Shown one piece after another: positions 16,112-25,687 of a stretch of DNA of 64,000 bases. The position numbers were made by a program, and so were the translations under genes. Numbering within the stretch: the first letter of the stretch is position 1; each line of letters opens with the position of its first letter. A model generated the notes under the pieces. It made no database searches. It saw only the letters and a program-made list of their open reading frames with translations, and was not told the DNA's origin. Origin of the DNA: UBA5189 sp040389445 (GTDB lineage: Bacteria > Chloroflexota > Limnocylindria > Limnocylindrales > CSP1-4); assembly GCA_040389445.1 (NCBI GenBank), contig JAZJZX010000002.1, positions 473,699-537,698 on the forward strand, read 5' to 3'.

Positions 16112-19100
16112 TCAGCGAGCGGCACTCGATGGGCAGATCTCACGATACGGGCAGTACGTACAGGCCATCGTGTCGGGCCGGGCGTCGTACTCCCTCGCGC
16201 GGATCCCGGCAGCGGCGGTCCGGATTCGCTCACGAGCCCTGGCCAGGCGGTCCGGCTCGACAGGAACGCGCCCGACGAGACCAGAATCAAGGAACTGAAG
16301 CTGGAGGGCGTCCGGCAATCGGCCGGTCATCGACTCGTACGCCATCGCATAGATCTGGAGCTGGAGCGAGTCCCGCGCGCGCTGGCGCGCCTTGACCGGA
16401 TCCCGGACGTCACTCGACTTGTAGTCGGTGATCGTCACTTCCTCCCGACCGAGCAACTGCATCGTCGGCTCGATCACGTCCGCGACGCCGGCCGACGCGG
16501 CGGCCAGGGCCAATGCCGGGTCCGGCGCCGGCACGCCATCCGTCGGCACAATGTCCACGCGATCGAAGCGTCCACGGATCCGATCCCCGTCCAGCGAAAA
16601 CGCGAAATCCCGCTCGACCCAGGCCGGGATGACCGCACCGGGAGCGAGCTGACCGTCTCGGAACAGGCGAAGTGCGGCCCGGCCGGCCGCGAGCCTCGCC
16701 TGCTCGTGGTCGCGCGACACGAATCCCTCGTTGGTCCACGACCGCTCGAACACCGCCTCGAGTTCCGCCTGGGGCATGACGTATCCGCGGGCTTCGGCGC
16801 GATGAAATTCCTGGACGGCTTGATGCAGCGCCCCGCCGTACACGATCGAGTGGTGAGGGGCCGTCGGGATGCGGAGGACGTGGCTGTACTGGAACTTGCG
16901 CGGGCACGTCAGGTAGGCATCCAGGGACGAATGGCTCAGCGACAGCGGTCCTTCGATCGGCTCCGTTCTGGCGGGCCGGACGGGCACCCCGGCACTCGCA
17001 AAGGCCACGATACGCACACGTGGGTCGGGGTTCGAGGGCCCGCCAACCGCCATTCCCGCCGATGTCGGGAGGTCGAGTGCCTCGAGCACGAACGGCGAGA
17101 CACGGCGCGCTCGAGCACCGCCATAGTCCGCCGCGTGCGTCAGGATGAGCTCGTCCCGTGCCCGCGTCATGGCTACGAAGAAGAGCCGGCGCTCCTCGGC
17201 GAGGTGCGGATCCACCTCCGTGGCGATGGCGTTGACGAGGGCCTCCGGCATCCCGAGCGGCTCGCGTCGTGCCGATGCCGGGAATCGACCGGCCACCAGA
17301 CCGGGGATGACGACCACCGGGAACTCAAGGCCCTTGGCCTTGTGAACCGTCATGACCGAGACGGCATCGAAGTCCGGATCCGGGTCTGCCGCCCCGGGAT
17401 CGTCCCCGGCCTCGATGAGCGTTGCGAGGTGCCGGACGAGAAACACGGCGCGGTCATCGACGAGCAGGGCCGAGCGGTTGCGGACGATGTCGAAGAAGCG
17501 GGCGACGTTGGCCAGCATCTCTTCGGCATGGGCCGTGTCGGCCGCGGCCATCTCGGCAAGCCACCCCGAGCTCTTCAGGAACGCGTACAACACCTCCCCT
17601 GCGGGCCGCGCATGGGCCAGATCGCGGAGTCGCCGGAGGTCGCCGACGAGCCGCGCGATCGCCACCCGGCCCGCACCGGTCACCACGGGACCGCCCGAGG
17701 CGCCGTCGATTCCCTCCAGCACCGCCCACGCCGAGCGATGCTCTTTCCGCACGACACCCATCACGGCAGACAGGTCGTCGGACGGCACTCGGTAGACGTC
17801 TGATGCCGCGAGGGCATAGACATCGGCGCTCGACTCCGAATCGGTCACTGCGCGCAAGACGGACAGGAGCAGCCGGACCTCCGGGCGACCGTACAGGCCG
17901 GATGCGCCCGCAAACCGCCATGGAACGCCGGCGACATTGAGACTCCGGAGAATTGGGTCGGCGCCGGCGTTGGCACGGACCAGGACCGCGAGATCCCTGG
18001 GATGGACGCCGGCGTCGATGCGACGCCGGAACTCGACCGCGATCCAGTCAGCCTCCTCGCCGGCCGTCTCGAACGCATGGGCGCGGACCGGGAGAGCCGG
18101 CGCGGTCGTGCGTTGCGGGATCAGCCTCTTGGAGATCCCTACCCGACTCTCCAGGCGATCCGGATCGTTGAACTTGATCAACCGGTGCGAGGCGTCGAGG
18201 ATCGGCGCCGTGGACCGGTAGTTCCGACGGAGAACCACCGTTCGTGTGCCCGGATACCGATCGCGAAACTCGAGAATGTTGCTGACCGCGGCGCCCCGGA
18301 AGCGATAGATGCTCTGATCGTCGTCCCCGACCACCGTGATGTTCCGGTGGTCCTCCGCGAGCAGCCCGACCAGCGCCGACTGCACGGGATTGGTGTCCTG
18401 GAACTCGTCGACGAGGATGAAGCGAAATCGCTTCCGGATCGTCGCCAGGGTGGCCGGCGACGTCCGCAGGAGTCGGAGGGCGAGGGCAACCTGATCCCCA
18501 AAGTCGATTGCGCCGCTCGCTGCCAGCAAGTCGGTGTAGCGGGCATAGGCCGTCGCCAGTTCGCCCTGGCGCGCCGCCAGCTCGGCAAGCGCATCGGCCG
18601 CGGCCCGATCCGCAGGTTTCGGCACGGGCCCGGCAAGCAGCGCGGTCGCCGCGGCGGACGCGGCCGACGCAAGGGCATCCGCATGGTTCCGGTACCGGTC
18701 GGGCGTCACGTCCTCGTCCCGACAGCGACCGAACAGCGTGGCCAGGGCGCCGAGGAAGCGCGTCGGGTCACCGAGGGGGAGATACGCATCCAGACCCAGC
18801 TCGAACAGGTGCTCCCGGAGGAGGACGACGGATTCGGCTCGCGAGAGGACGCGGGCATCGGGCGAAACGCCCAGCTCGAACGCAAACTCCCGGATCAGTC
18901 GATCCCCGAAGGCATGGAAGGTGGAAATCGTGGTGTCGGCAAATCCGTACGGCACCAGCTGATCGACGCGGAGCTGCATCTCGGCTGCGGCCTTGTCCGT
19001 GAAGGTCAGCCCCAGGATCTGCGACGGCCTCGCCCGCCTGGTGGCCACGAGCCAGGCAATGCGCCGGGTGATCACCTCGGTCTTGCCCGTGCCTGCGCCG

Positions 19101-19330
19101 GCCACCACGAGCAGGGGGCCATCGCCGTGCGTGACGGCCCGGCGCTGCTCCGGGTTCAGTCCCTGGAGGAGTTTCTCGAGCCCGGCGTGCTTGGTCGATG
19201 CGGCGCTCGACGTTTCAAATCCCGCCCAGACGGGGATCTGTTCCAGACGCGCCGGGCGACGGCGCGGGCGTGCTCGCCGCGGGGAGGGAGCGGTGCCCGG
19301 GCCGGGAACGGCGAGTCGCGTTGTCTTCAT
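16112..19330 (-). CDS. UvrD/PcrA-like DNA helicase fused to an AddB-type Fe-S exonuclease domain
   Basis: 1072 residues. Helicase motifs in order: Q motif LNPEQRRAV, Walker A AGAGTGKTE (about 76-84), DEFQDTNPVQ, VGDDDQSIYRFRGA, NYRST, TVHKAKGLEF and AMTRARDELIL. The C-terminal third carries a PD-(D/E)XK nuclease (the core Asp in GRFDRVD, then ITDYKSS) framed by four cysteines: one in YLTCPRKFQY near residue 850 and three at 1057, 1060 and 1066 (CxxCx5C). That spacing is the 4Fe-4S staple of AddB/AdnA-type nucleases. It is likely to act in double-strand-break end processing. No RecB/AddA partner is adjacent, so it may work alone or with a subunit encoded elsewhere. The first 50 residues are basic and may be partly non-native. 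Confidence 0.88.
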   Translation of the reverse strand: MKTTRLAVPGPGTAPSPRRARPRRRPARLEQIPVWAGFETSSAASTKHAGLEKLLQGLNPEQRRAVTHGDGPLLVVAGAGTGKTEVITRRIAWLVATRRARPSQILGLTFTDKAAAEMQLRVDQLVPYGFADTTISTFHAFGDRLIREFAFELGVSPDARVLSRAESVVLLREHLFELGLDAYLPLGDPTRFLGALATLFGRCRDEDVTPDRYRNHADALASAASAAATALLAGPVPKPADRAAADALAELAARQGELATAYARYTDLLAASGAIDFGDQVALALRLLRTSPATLATIRKRFRFILVDEFQDTNPVQSALVGLLAEDHRNITVVGDDDQSIYRFRGAAVSNILEFRDRYPGTRTVVLRRNYRSTAPILDASHRLIKFNDPDRLESRVGISKRLIPQRTTAPALPVRAHAFETAGEEADWIAVEFRRRIDAGVHPRDLAVLVRANAGADPILRSLNVAGVPWRFAGASGLYGRPEVRLLLSVLRAVTDSESSADVYALAASDVYRVPSDDLSAVMGVVRKEHRSAWAVLEGIDGASGGPVVTGAGRVAIARLVGDLRRLRDLAHARPAGEVLYAFLKSSGWLAEMAAADTAHAEEMLANVARFFDIVRNRSALLVDDRAVFLVRHLATLIEAGDDPGAADPDPDFDAVSVMTVHKAKGLEFPVVVIPGLVAGRFPASARREPLGMPEALVNAIATEVDPHLAEERRLFFVAMTRARDELILTHAADYGGARARRVSPFVLEALDLPTSAGMAVGGPSNPDPRVRIVAFASAGVPVRPARTEPIEGPLSLSHSSLDAYLTCPRKFQYSHVLRIPTAPHHSIVYGGALHQAVQEFHRAEARGYVMPQAELEAVFERSWTNEGFVSRDHEQARLAAGRAALRLFRDGQLAPGAVIPAWVERDFAFSLDGDRIRGRFDRVDIVPTDGVPAPDPALALAAASAGVADVIEPTMQLLGREEVTITDYKSSDVRDPVKARQRARDSLQLQIYAMAYESMTGRLPDALQLQFLDSGLVGRVPVEPDRLARARERIRTAAAGIRAREYDARPDTMACTYCPYREICPSSAAR

Positions 19331-19402
19331 GACCGGATCCTGCCGGACTCCTGTGCCATCTCGGGTGGCACGGCTCCCGGTCTCGCGCTCGTGGTCCGGA
19401 GA

Positions 19403-20008
19403 TCAGATGGACGCCGGCAACGCAGCAGGCGCGGTCATCGCGGCCCGAAGTGCTTCCTCCTCCTCCCCGCTCATCGCGGAATCGGATCGGCCGCCGCGGA
19501 CTCCCTTGGCATAGACGCGGGTCCCGCCCCGGGAGTGCAGGCTGCTCAGCACGAACCCATCCCCGTGTGCATCGAGCAGGGCGAGAGCAAAACTCTGGTT
19601 TCCCCCGGTGTCCTCGAACGGGTTGTATCGGACGAGCCCCACGCGTGCGAAGGTCCGCTTCAGGTCCCGTTCCAGGACCGTGGTGCGCGCCTCGACCTCG
19701 TCCAGGGTCCGGACGACCTCGTGGACGCGGCTGAGGTGCGCCTCGAGAATGGCCTCGAGGCTCCGGTCGTCGCTGCCGCGGGTGATCGCCTGGAGGCGCT
19801 CGGCCAATCGGCGCGTGCGGCGCAGCAGGCGAATCGTGGCGACGAGGAGGACGAGCGAGACGGCGCCAAGCCCGATCACCGCCACGACGATGTTGCGTTC
19901 GATGACAGCCGGGAAGTCGATGACGAGGTCCTCCTGAGACGGGGCCACGAGTCTACCGCCGCAGGGCGCCCGGGTCCCGTCACGGCTCGCCGGTGTATCC
20001 TCGGCCAC
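19403..20008 (-). CDS. DUF4446-family membrane-anchored protein
   Basis: About 180-201 residues. One hydrophobic span (VVAVIGLGAVSLVLLVATI) is followed by a basic coiled-coil segment (RLLRRTRRLAERL to VLERDLKRTF) and then the family block VGLVRYNPFEDTGGNQSFALALLD, with the motif RGGTRVYAKGV. DUF4446 proteins are often found near division and cell-wall genes; their role is not known. The start is uncertain: GTG 20008 is the longest reading, while AGGAGG near 19932 would favour a start close to the membrane span. It overlaps the upstream region of the rightward gene at 20047. Confidence 0.72.
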   Translation of the reverse strand: MAEDTPASRDGTRAPCGGRLVAPSQEDLVIDFPAVIERNIVVAVIGLGAVSLVLLVATIRLLRRTRRLAERLQAITRGSDDRSLEAILEAHLSRVHEVVRTLDEVEARTTVLERDLKRTFARVGLVRYNPFEDTGGNQSFALALLDAHGDGFVLSSLHSRGGTRVYAKGVRGGRSDSAMSGEEEEALRAAMTAPAALPASI

Positions 20009-20046
20009 GGCGGACTTCCGCCCTGCATGAGGAGCACGCCTCCCCG

Positions 20047-20424
20047 ATGGCGAAGCGCACCCGCTACCCCGGTCGACCAGACGTTCATCGACCCGCCGCC
20101 AAGACCGTATCTAGTGGCCCGGTCACGGGCCGCGGCAGCGGTCTCACGGATGCCGAGTTCGAGCGCGCTGCGGAACTCGAAGCCGAGTTGGTGGCCCGGG
20201 AACGCGCTGCGATTTCGGACAACGCCCGACGCCGTGCACGGACGGCAGCCATCGATCTGGTCGTGGCCGGTGATGCGAACGCTCCCCTGTCCATCCGCGC
20301 AGCACACGAGTACGCCTACGTCGCGCGCGATGTCCGACGAATCGCCGTGACGGCCACCGTGATGTTCGGCATCCTCGCCATCCTCTGGCTGGCGGTCAAC
20401 GTTGGAGGCGTGACGCTCGGCTGA
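20047..20424 (+). CDS. Small one-pass membrane protein of unknown function
   Basis: 125 residues from ATG 20047, with GAGGAG about 13 nt upstream. The N-terminal two thirds are charged and helical (DAEFERAAELEAELVARERAA), and the C-terminus has one membrane span (VTATVMFGILAILWLAV). It is divergent from DUF4446 and precedes rarA by 30 bp. A TATCCT on the plus strand near 19996 could be its -10 element. I do not recognise the family. Confidence 0.65.
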   Translation: MAKRTRYPGRPDVHRPAAKTVSSGPVTGRGSGLTDAEFERAAELEAELVARERAAISDNARRRARTAAIDLVVAGDANAPLSIRAAHEYAYVARDVRRIAVTATVMFGILAILWLAVNVGGVTLG

Positions 20425-20441
20425 GCAGCGCGGCCGCCGCG

Positions 20442-20447
20442 TAGACT
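20442..20447 (+). promoter_or_regulatory. -10 element of a probable leaderless promoter (rarA)
   Basis: TAGACT, 7 nt before ATG 20455. No ribosome-binding sequence precedes the ATG. Confidence 0.5.
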
Positions 20448-20454
20448 CACCGGC

Positions 20455-21978
20455 ATGCCCGCCCGTCGGCCGTCCGCTCGCCTGACCGGGGCACGCCCCG
20501 AGGCGCTCTTCGTTCCACCCCCGGAACGACAACCCCTTGCCGCGAGGATGCGCCCGCGGGCGCTGGACGAATTCGTCGGACAGCCGCACCTGGTCGGCGA
20601 ACACGGGCCGTTGCGACGATCGGTCGCGCGTGGCCACCTGACCTCGCTCCTCCTGTGGGGCCCGCCCGGTACCGGCAAGACGTCGCTCGCCCGCCTCCTG
20701 GCCGGCGAGATCGGGGCCGAGTTCTCGACCCTGTCCGCAGTCATGTCCGGCGTCGCCGAGGTCCGTTCGGCCCTCGCCGCGGCCCAGGAACGGATGACGC
20801 TCCACGGCACTCGGACGGTCCTGTTCATCGACGAGATCCACCGTTTCAACAAGGCCCAGCAGGACGCGCTCCTGCCGCACGTCGAGGACGGCACCGTCAC
20901 GCTCATCGGCGCGACGACGGAGAACCCGTACTTCGAGGTCAACTCGGCCTTGCTCTCGCGACTCCGGGTGTGGCGCCTTGAGCCGCTCGTCGACGCGGAT
21001 GTCGAGATCGTCGTCCGGCGGGCGCTCGCCGACGTCGAGCGAGGGCTGGCGGGAGCCCTCGGGCCGGCAGGCGGAGTGGCCCTCCCCGACGACGCCTTCG
21101 CCCACCTCGTCTCGCTCGCCGGGGGCGACGCCCGCGCGGCCCTCAACGTCCTCGAGGGAGCGGCCGCACTGGCCGAGGGCGAAGGCCTCCGCGATGCAGA
21201 TGGGCGAGTCACCCCACGGCTGGCGGAGATCGAGGCAGCGGCGCAGCAGCGCGTCCTCGCCTACGACCGGGCCGGCGACGGCCACTACGACACCGCCTCG
21301 GCGTTCATCAAGAGTCTCCGCGGCAACGACCCGGACGCCGCCCTCTACTGGCTGGCCGCGATGATCGCCGCCGGCGAGGACCCGAAATTCATCGCCCGCC
21401 GGCTCATCATCAGCGCGAGCGAGGACGTCGGGAATGCCGATCCGCGGGCCCTCCAGGTCGCGATCGCCGCGGGCCAGGCGCTCGACTGGATCGGGCTGCC
21501 AGAGGCGCAGTACGCCCTCGCCCAGGCGGCGACATACATCGCGACCGCCCCCAAGTCGAACCGGGCCGGCAAGGCATTCTTCGCCGCTGTCGGTGATCTC
21601 GAAGCGAGGGGTGCACTCCCGGTTCCGCTCCATCTCCGGAACGCCGCGAACCCGCGGATGAAGCACCACGGGATCGGCGTGGGGTACCGCTACCCCCACG
21701 ATTTTGAGGGCGCGGACGTTGACCAGCGCTACCTGCCGGACGAACTCGGTGAAGTCCATTACTACCTCCCGACCGACCAGGGCTACGAGGTGACGATCGG
21801 CGAGCGGATGGCCCGCCGTGTGGCGGCCCGGGAGGCAGCCCGGGAGACCGGCCGAGCGCCCAGGTCCCGGATTCCCGGTCCGGAGATCAGGCCCGGAGGT
21901 GGTGCCGGGATTCTCCGGACCCGCGAGGAGAACCGGCGCCGCCTGGCTGAGACCGAGCAGCGCGACGCGTCGGAGTGA
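20455..21978 (+). CDS. rarA: Replication-associated recombination protein A (AAA+ ATPase)
   Basis: 507 residues. The Walker A GPPGTGKTS, Walker B LFIDEIHRFNKAQQDALLP, sensor 1 IGATTENPYFEVNSALLSR and the C-terminal tetramerisation block with AAATYIATAPKSNR-like text and GIGYRYPHDFEG are all typical of RarA (MgsA, human WRNIP1). The protein acts at stalled replication forks with SSB. It is about 60 residues longer than the E. coli protein because of a basic Arg/Ala-rich C-terminal tail (about 445-507) that may be disordered. The stop overlaps the GTG of murJ by 4 bp (GTGA). Confidence 0.93.
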   Translation: MPARRPSARLTGARPEALFVPPPERQPLAARMRPRALDEFVGQPHLVGEHGPLRRSVARGHLTSLLLWGPPGTGKTSLARLLAGEIGAEFSTLSAVMSGVAEVRSALAAAQERMTLHGTRTVLFIDEIHRFNKAQQDALLPHVEDGTVTLIGATTENPYFEVNSALLSRLRVWRLEPLVDADVEIVVRRALADVERGLAGALGPAGGVALPDDAFAHLVSLAGGDARAALNVLEGAAALAEGEGLRDADGRVTPRLAEIEAAAQQRVLAYDRAGDGHYDTASAFIKSLRGNDPDAALYWLAAMIAAGEDPKFIARRLIISASEDVGNADPRALQVAIAAGQALDWIGLPEAQYALAQAATYIATAPKSNRAGKAFFAAVGDLEARGALPVPLHLRNAANPRMKHHGIGVGYRYPHDFEGADVDQRYLPDELGEVHYYLPTDQGYEVTIGERMARRVAAREAARETGRAPRSRIPGPEIRPGGGAGILRTREENRRRLAETEQRDASE

Positions 21979-23381
21979 GCTCGCCGCGGCCCGCGTCGCG
22001 AAACGGCACCCCTGAGCGTCCCTCCGCCATGACCCGCCTCCGCACCCTGGTGGCGCGCCTCGTCCCGCCCGGGGCGCTCCTTCTTGCCACACTCACCTTC
22101 GCGGCCTACGGGATGGGCCTCGTCCGCGATCGCGTCTTCGCCCGCGCCTTCGGTGCCGGCCCGGAGCTCGACGCATACAACGCCGCTTTCATCCTGCCCG
22201 AGCTCCTCCTCGACGTCCTCGTCGCGAGCGGCCTGACGGCGCCGTTCATCCCGATCTACGCGCGCCTCGCCCGCGACGATCGCGGGATGGCGGACGATTT
22301 CGGACGCACCGTCCTGACGGTCGCGGTCGGGGTGATGGCGGTGGGCTCGGCGATCCTGTTCGCGATCGCGCCGGCGACGACCGCACGGATCGCGCCCGGA
22401 TTCTCGAGCGCCCAGGCGGACCAGTACGTCGCCCTCTTCCGGCTGATGTCCATCACCCCGGTCATGTTCGCGGCCTCGATCGCCCTCGGCGAACTCCTGG
22501 TGGCCCATCGCCGGTTTCTCTGGTACGCCCTTGCCCCGATCCTCTACAACGCCGGGATCGTCGGCGGGACCGTCCTCCTCGCGGACCGGATCGGGATCTA
22601 CGCGGCGGCGGTCGGCGCGGTCGCGGGCGCTGCGCTCCACCTCGGGATCCGGATCGTGGGCATTGCCCGGACCGACGTCCGGATCCGGCCGCGCCTCGCC
22701 GTCCGAACCGGGGCCTTCCGCGAGTTCCTCCGGCTCATGCTCCCGAAGATGGCCGCCCAGCCCGTCGAGCCGCTCATCTTCCTGTTCTTCACCCAGCTGG
22801 CGACGACGCTGGGGGCCGGGGCGGTGAGCTCGCTCAGCTTCGCCCGGAACTTCCAGAGCGTCCCGGTCAGCCTCGTCGGGGTGGCCTTCTCGCTGGCGGT
22901 CTTCCCGACCCTCTCCGCCGCCGCGGCCGCCGGAGACCGGTCGACGTTCACGCGGGTGCTCAGGAACAACCTCGCCGCCATCACCGGCCTCACGATCGCC
23001 GCGGCGATCGGGCTCGTCCTCGTCGGCGGCCTCGCGATCGAGACGCTGCTCGGGGGCGGGGCCTTCGATGCCGAGGACGTCGCGCGGACGTCGGCGATCC
23101 TGGCGGTCTTCGCGATCTCGGTGCCGTTCGATGCCCTCGCCCACCCGCTCGCCCGGGCCTGCTACGCCACCCGGAACACGCTCTGGCCGGTTGCCGGCTC
23201 GCTCCTGTCGCTCGGGGTCATCGTCGTCGCGACGTCGTGGCTCGTGCCTTCGCTCGGGATCCTCGCCATTCCGGCCGGCTTCGCCCTGGGCGCGGCCGCG
23301 AAAGTGGCGCTCATCGCGGTCGCAATCGTGCCCCGGATACGCGCCCTCCGGCCGGCTCCGTCGGAGCCGGCGGAAGCCTAG
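21975..23381 (+). CDS. murJ: Lipid II flippase MurJ (MviN family)
   Basis: 468 residues from GTG 21975 or 450 from ATG 22029. About 13-14 hydrophobic spans are visible, with the MurJ features LVRDRVFARAFGAGPELDAYNAAFILPELLLDVLVASG at the N-terminus (first two helices and the basic patch) and ALACYATRNT-like text in the second lobe (LARACYATRNT). It moves lipid II across the membrane for peptidoglycan synthesis. The gene is translationally coupled to rarA and ends 6 bp from the convergent C39-like gene. Confidence 0.9.
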   Translation: MSSPRPASRNGTPERPSAMTRLRTLVARLVPPGALLLATLTFAAYGMGLVRDRVFARAFGAGPELDAYNAAFILPELLLDVLVASGLTAPFIPIYARLARDDRGMADDFGRTVLTVAVGVMAVGSAILFAIAPATTARIAPGFSSAQADQYVALFRLMSITPVMFAASIALGELLVAHRRFLWYALAPILYNAGIVGGTVLLADRIGIYAAAVGAVAGAALHLGIRIVGIARTDVRIRPRLAVRTGAFREFLRLMLPKMAAQPVEPLIFLFFTQLATTLGAGAVSSLSFARNFQSVPVSLVGVAFSLAVFPTLSAAAAAGDRSTFTRVLRNNLAAITGLTIAAAIGLVLVGGLAIETLLGGGAFDAEDVARTSAILAVFAISVPFDALAHPLARACYATRNTLWPVAGSLLSLGVIVVATSWLVPSLGILAIPAGFALGAAAKVALIAVAIVPRIRALRPAPSEPAEA

Positions 23382-23387
23382 ATCCGC

Positions 23388-24326
23388 CTACGGGCTTGGG
23401 GCAAACTGCAGTGTGGGGATCAGTACGATGAACCGCCCGTCGCGATCCGGGTACTTGCCCTCCGGCCGCTTCCAGGGCAGGAAGTTGCGGACCATCTCGG
23501 CCGCGTCCTGGAAGGTCCCCGGCGGGTCGGACGGACCCCAGATGCTCGAAACGCGCGGGTACCACGCGTCGAGAATGTAGGCGCCGCTCACCGTCGCGTC
23601 GGGGAAGAGGCGCGGATCCGCGTCCGCCCGGTAGCCGCTCATCACCCAGGCGTGGGCGCCCCGCCAGGCGAGGAGGATTACGGGCGAGCCCGTGTCGCTG
23701 ATCGCCACGGCGGCATCCCGCAGGGCGTCGGCACGCGTCTCATAGGCCCGGATCTCGTAGCCGCCGACGCCGTAGGCGACGAGGGCCTCGACCATCGCCG
23801 ACGGTCCCCAGCCGCCGTCGTGGCTGTCCTGCCAGGTCTCCCACTCGTCGATTCGCGATACGAGCTCGCGCTGGAATGCTTCAGAGGGATCGCCGCGCCC
23901 GAGAATGGTCAGGACCATCTGGACGGTGGCCGGCGAGCACCAGTCCTTCGTGATCTGCGAGGCAAACACCCGCTCGGAGTCGGGCACGACGTTCACGTCG
24001 ACGGCGAGGCGGGCCGGCGTCGGCCGAGGCGTGTCTGTCGGGGTCGTGGTCGGCGCCGTGGTCGAGGCCGTTGGCGCCTCGGAAGGCAACAGCGAGGCGG
24101 TCTCCGGCCCCACGGGCCTGGGCGTGACCACCACGGTCGGGACCGACGGACGGTCCGGGGGCGGATCGAGCGCGAGTTCGACGCGCCGGACGAGGTTCTC
24201 GAAGCGCGTCCCGACCCCGAGGGCGTTGGTTGCGACCGCGGCCGTCCCGAGGAGGGCGCCGAGAAGCCCTGCGACCACGATGACGCGGACGTGGCGGCGA
24301 GGTCGGAGGCTGCGAGATCTCGACAT
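23388..24326 (-). CDS. Secreted or membrane-anchored C39-like cysteine protease/peptidase-fold protein
   Basis: 312 residues. A basic N-terminus and one hydrophobic span (VIVVAGLLGALLGTAAVATNAL, about 15-36) lead into a Pro/Thr/Ser-rich linker (about 60-105) and then a papain-like C39_2 domain. Catalytic residues can be read as Cys in KDWCSPATVQMVL, His in RGAHAWVMSGY and Asp in YILDAWYPR. C39-like proteins of this kind in high-GC bacteria are extracellular; substrates are unknown. It is convergent with murJ and divergent from the serine operon. Confidence 0.78.
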   Translation of the reverse strand: MSRSRSLRPRRHVRVIVVAGLLGALLGTAAVATNALGVGTRFENLVRRVELALDPPPDRPSVPTVVVTPRPVGPETASLLPSEAPTASTTAPTTTPTDTPRPTPARLAVDVNVVPDSERVFASQITKDWCSPATVQMVLTILGRGDPSEAFQRELVSRIDEWETWQDSHDGGWGPSAMVEALVAYGVGGYEIRAYETRADALRDAAVAISDTGSPVILLAWRGAHAWVMSGYRADADPRLFPDATVSGAYILDAWYPRVSSIWGPSDPPGTFQDAAEMVRNFLPWKRPEGKYPDRDGRFIVLIPTLQFAPSP

Positions 24327-24514
24327 GGCTTCGGTTGACGACGGACGGGCTGCGCCGAATGCGACGCGGCGCGGTGATCATGCCACCGTCGGCGCTCACA
24401 AACGCAACCCAGACCGGTCGCCCTCCGAGCGCCTCGAATCCCGCCCGATGCACGGCGCGGCGCCGCGTGCGACCATCGGTCGTGTCTCGCCCACCATCGC
24501 CTGGAGCTTGTGCC

Positions 24515-25687
24515 TTGACCCGCTTCGAGCCCAATCTGCGAATCCCCGGCCCCACCTCCCTGCCGCCTGCCGTCCGCGAAGCCGGTGGGCGCCAGATGAT
24601 CAACCACCGCGGTCCGGAATTCGCGGCCATGCTGGCCAGGATCCAGACCGGGATGAAGCCCTACTTCGGGACGGATGGCGACATCGCGATCGTTTCCAGC
24701 GCCGGGACCGGCGGCCTGGAGGCTGCCGTCGTCAACGTCCTCTCACCCGGCGACCACGTCCTCGGCGTGTCCATCGGTGCATTTGGGGATCGGTTCGCCA
24801 AGATCGCCGAGACCTATGGGGCGAAGGTCGACCGCATCAGCGCGGAGTGGGGTTGGGCGGCCGATCCAGCCGAGTTACAGGAGCGCCTGCCGGTCGCCGA
24901 CTACCGGGCGGTCCTCCTCACCCATAACGAGACCTCGACGGGTGTCATGAACCCGATCCCCGCGCTGGCAGCCGCGATCCGGGCGACGGCACCGGACGCG
25001 CTGATCCTCGTCGACAGCGTCTCGGGGCTCGGTGCCGTCCCGTTCGAGATGGACGCCTGGGGCTGCGACCTCGTCGTCACCGGATCGCAGAAGGCGTGGA
25101 TGTCGGCACCGGGTCTGGCGATGATCGCCGCCTCGGATCGTGGCTGGGCGGCCATGGAGACGGCGCGCATGCCGCGGTTCTACTTCGATCTCCGCAAGCA
25201 TCGCGAGAGCGCGCGCAATGGTGAAACCCCATGGACCCCCGCGGTTGCGGTCGTCTACCAGGTCGACGCAGGGCTCCGTCTGATGGCCGCGGAGGGGATC
25301 GAGGGCATCTTCGCGCGCCACGCCGCATGCGCGGCCGCGACGCAGGCCGGGCTCGAGGCGCTCGGGTTCCAGCTGTTCGCAGACCCGGCCCACCGCTCGA
25401 AGACCGTGACCGCGGCCCTGATCCCGGACGGTCTCGACTGGAAAGCGTTCAACGGCGAGGTGAAGCGGCGCGGCGTAGTCCTCGCCGGCGGTCAGGCCAA
25501 GCTTGCCGGGAAGGTCTTCCGCGTCGGCCATCTCGGGTCGGTGATCGTGGATGAAATCCTCGGGACGATGGCGACCCTCGAGGAAGCACTGCTGGCCAGC
25601 GGTCGGCCCGTCGAGGTCGGCGTCGGGGTCGCCGCTGCGCAGCGAGCGGCGGTAGCCTCGATCTCGGGTGCCGGCAGCGCCGGATGA
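24515..25687 (+). CDS. Class V PLP aminotransferase, serine/alanine-glyoxylate or phosphoserine type
   Basis: 390 residues from TTG 24515, chosen because GGAG lies 8 nt upstream (24503-24506) and the text from there, RFEPNLRIPGPTSLP, matches family starts. The PLP lysine is Lys193 in TGSQKAWMSAPG; the cofactor Asp is in LILVDSVSGLGAVPF. The family covers serine-pyruvate, alanine-glyoxylate and, in archaea and some bacteria, phosphoserine aminotransferases. Because serA follows with an ATGA overlap and a phosphatase comes next, the most likely role is 3-phosphohydroxypyruvate to phosphoserine. No classical SerC is seen here. Confidence 0.85.
   Translation: MTRFEPNLRIPGPTSLPPAVREAGGRQMINHRGPEFAAMLARIQTGMKPYFGTDGDIAIVSSAGTGGLEAAVVNVLSPGDHVLGVSIGAFGDRFAKIAETYGAKVDRISAEWGWAADPAELQERLPVADYRAVLLTHNETSTGVMNPIPALAAAIRATAPDALILVDSVSGLGAVPFEMDAWGCDLVVTGSQKAWMSAPGLAMIAASDRGWAAMETARMPRFYFDLRKHRESARNGETPWTPAVAVVYQVDAGLRLMAAEGIEGIFARHAACAAATQAGLEALGFQLFADPAHRSKTVTAALIPDGLDWKAFNGEVKRRGVVLAGGQAKLAGKVFRVGHLGSVIVDEILGTMATLEEALLASGRPVEVGVGVAAAQRAAVASISGAGSAG

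Noticed and set aside
21783..23144. A 453-codon minus-strand frame opposite murJ
   Set aside because: Highly charged antisense of a membrane protein, no motif.
23382..23400. Terminator between murJ and the C39-like gene
   Set aside because: Only a 5-bp AAGCC/GGCTT pair with a long loop is present, too weak to call.
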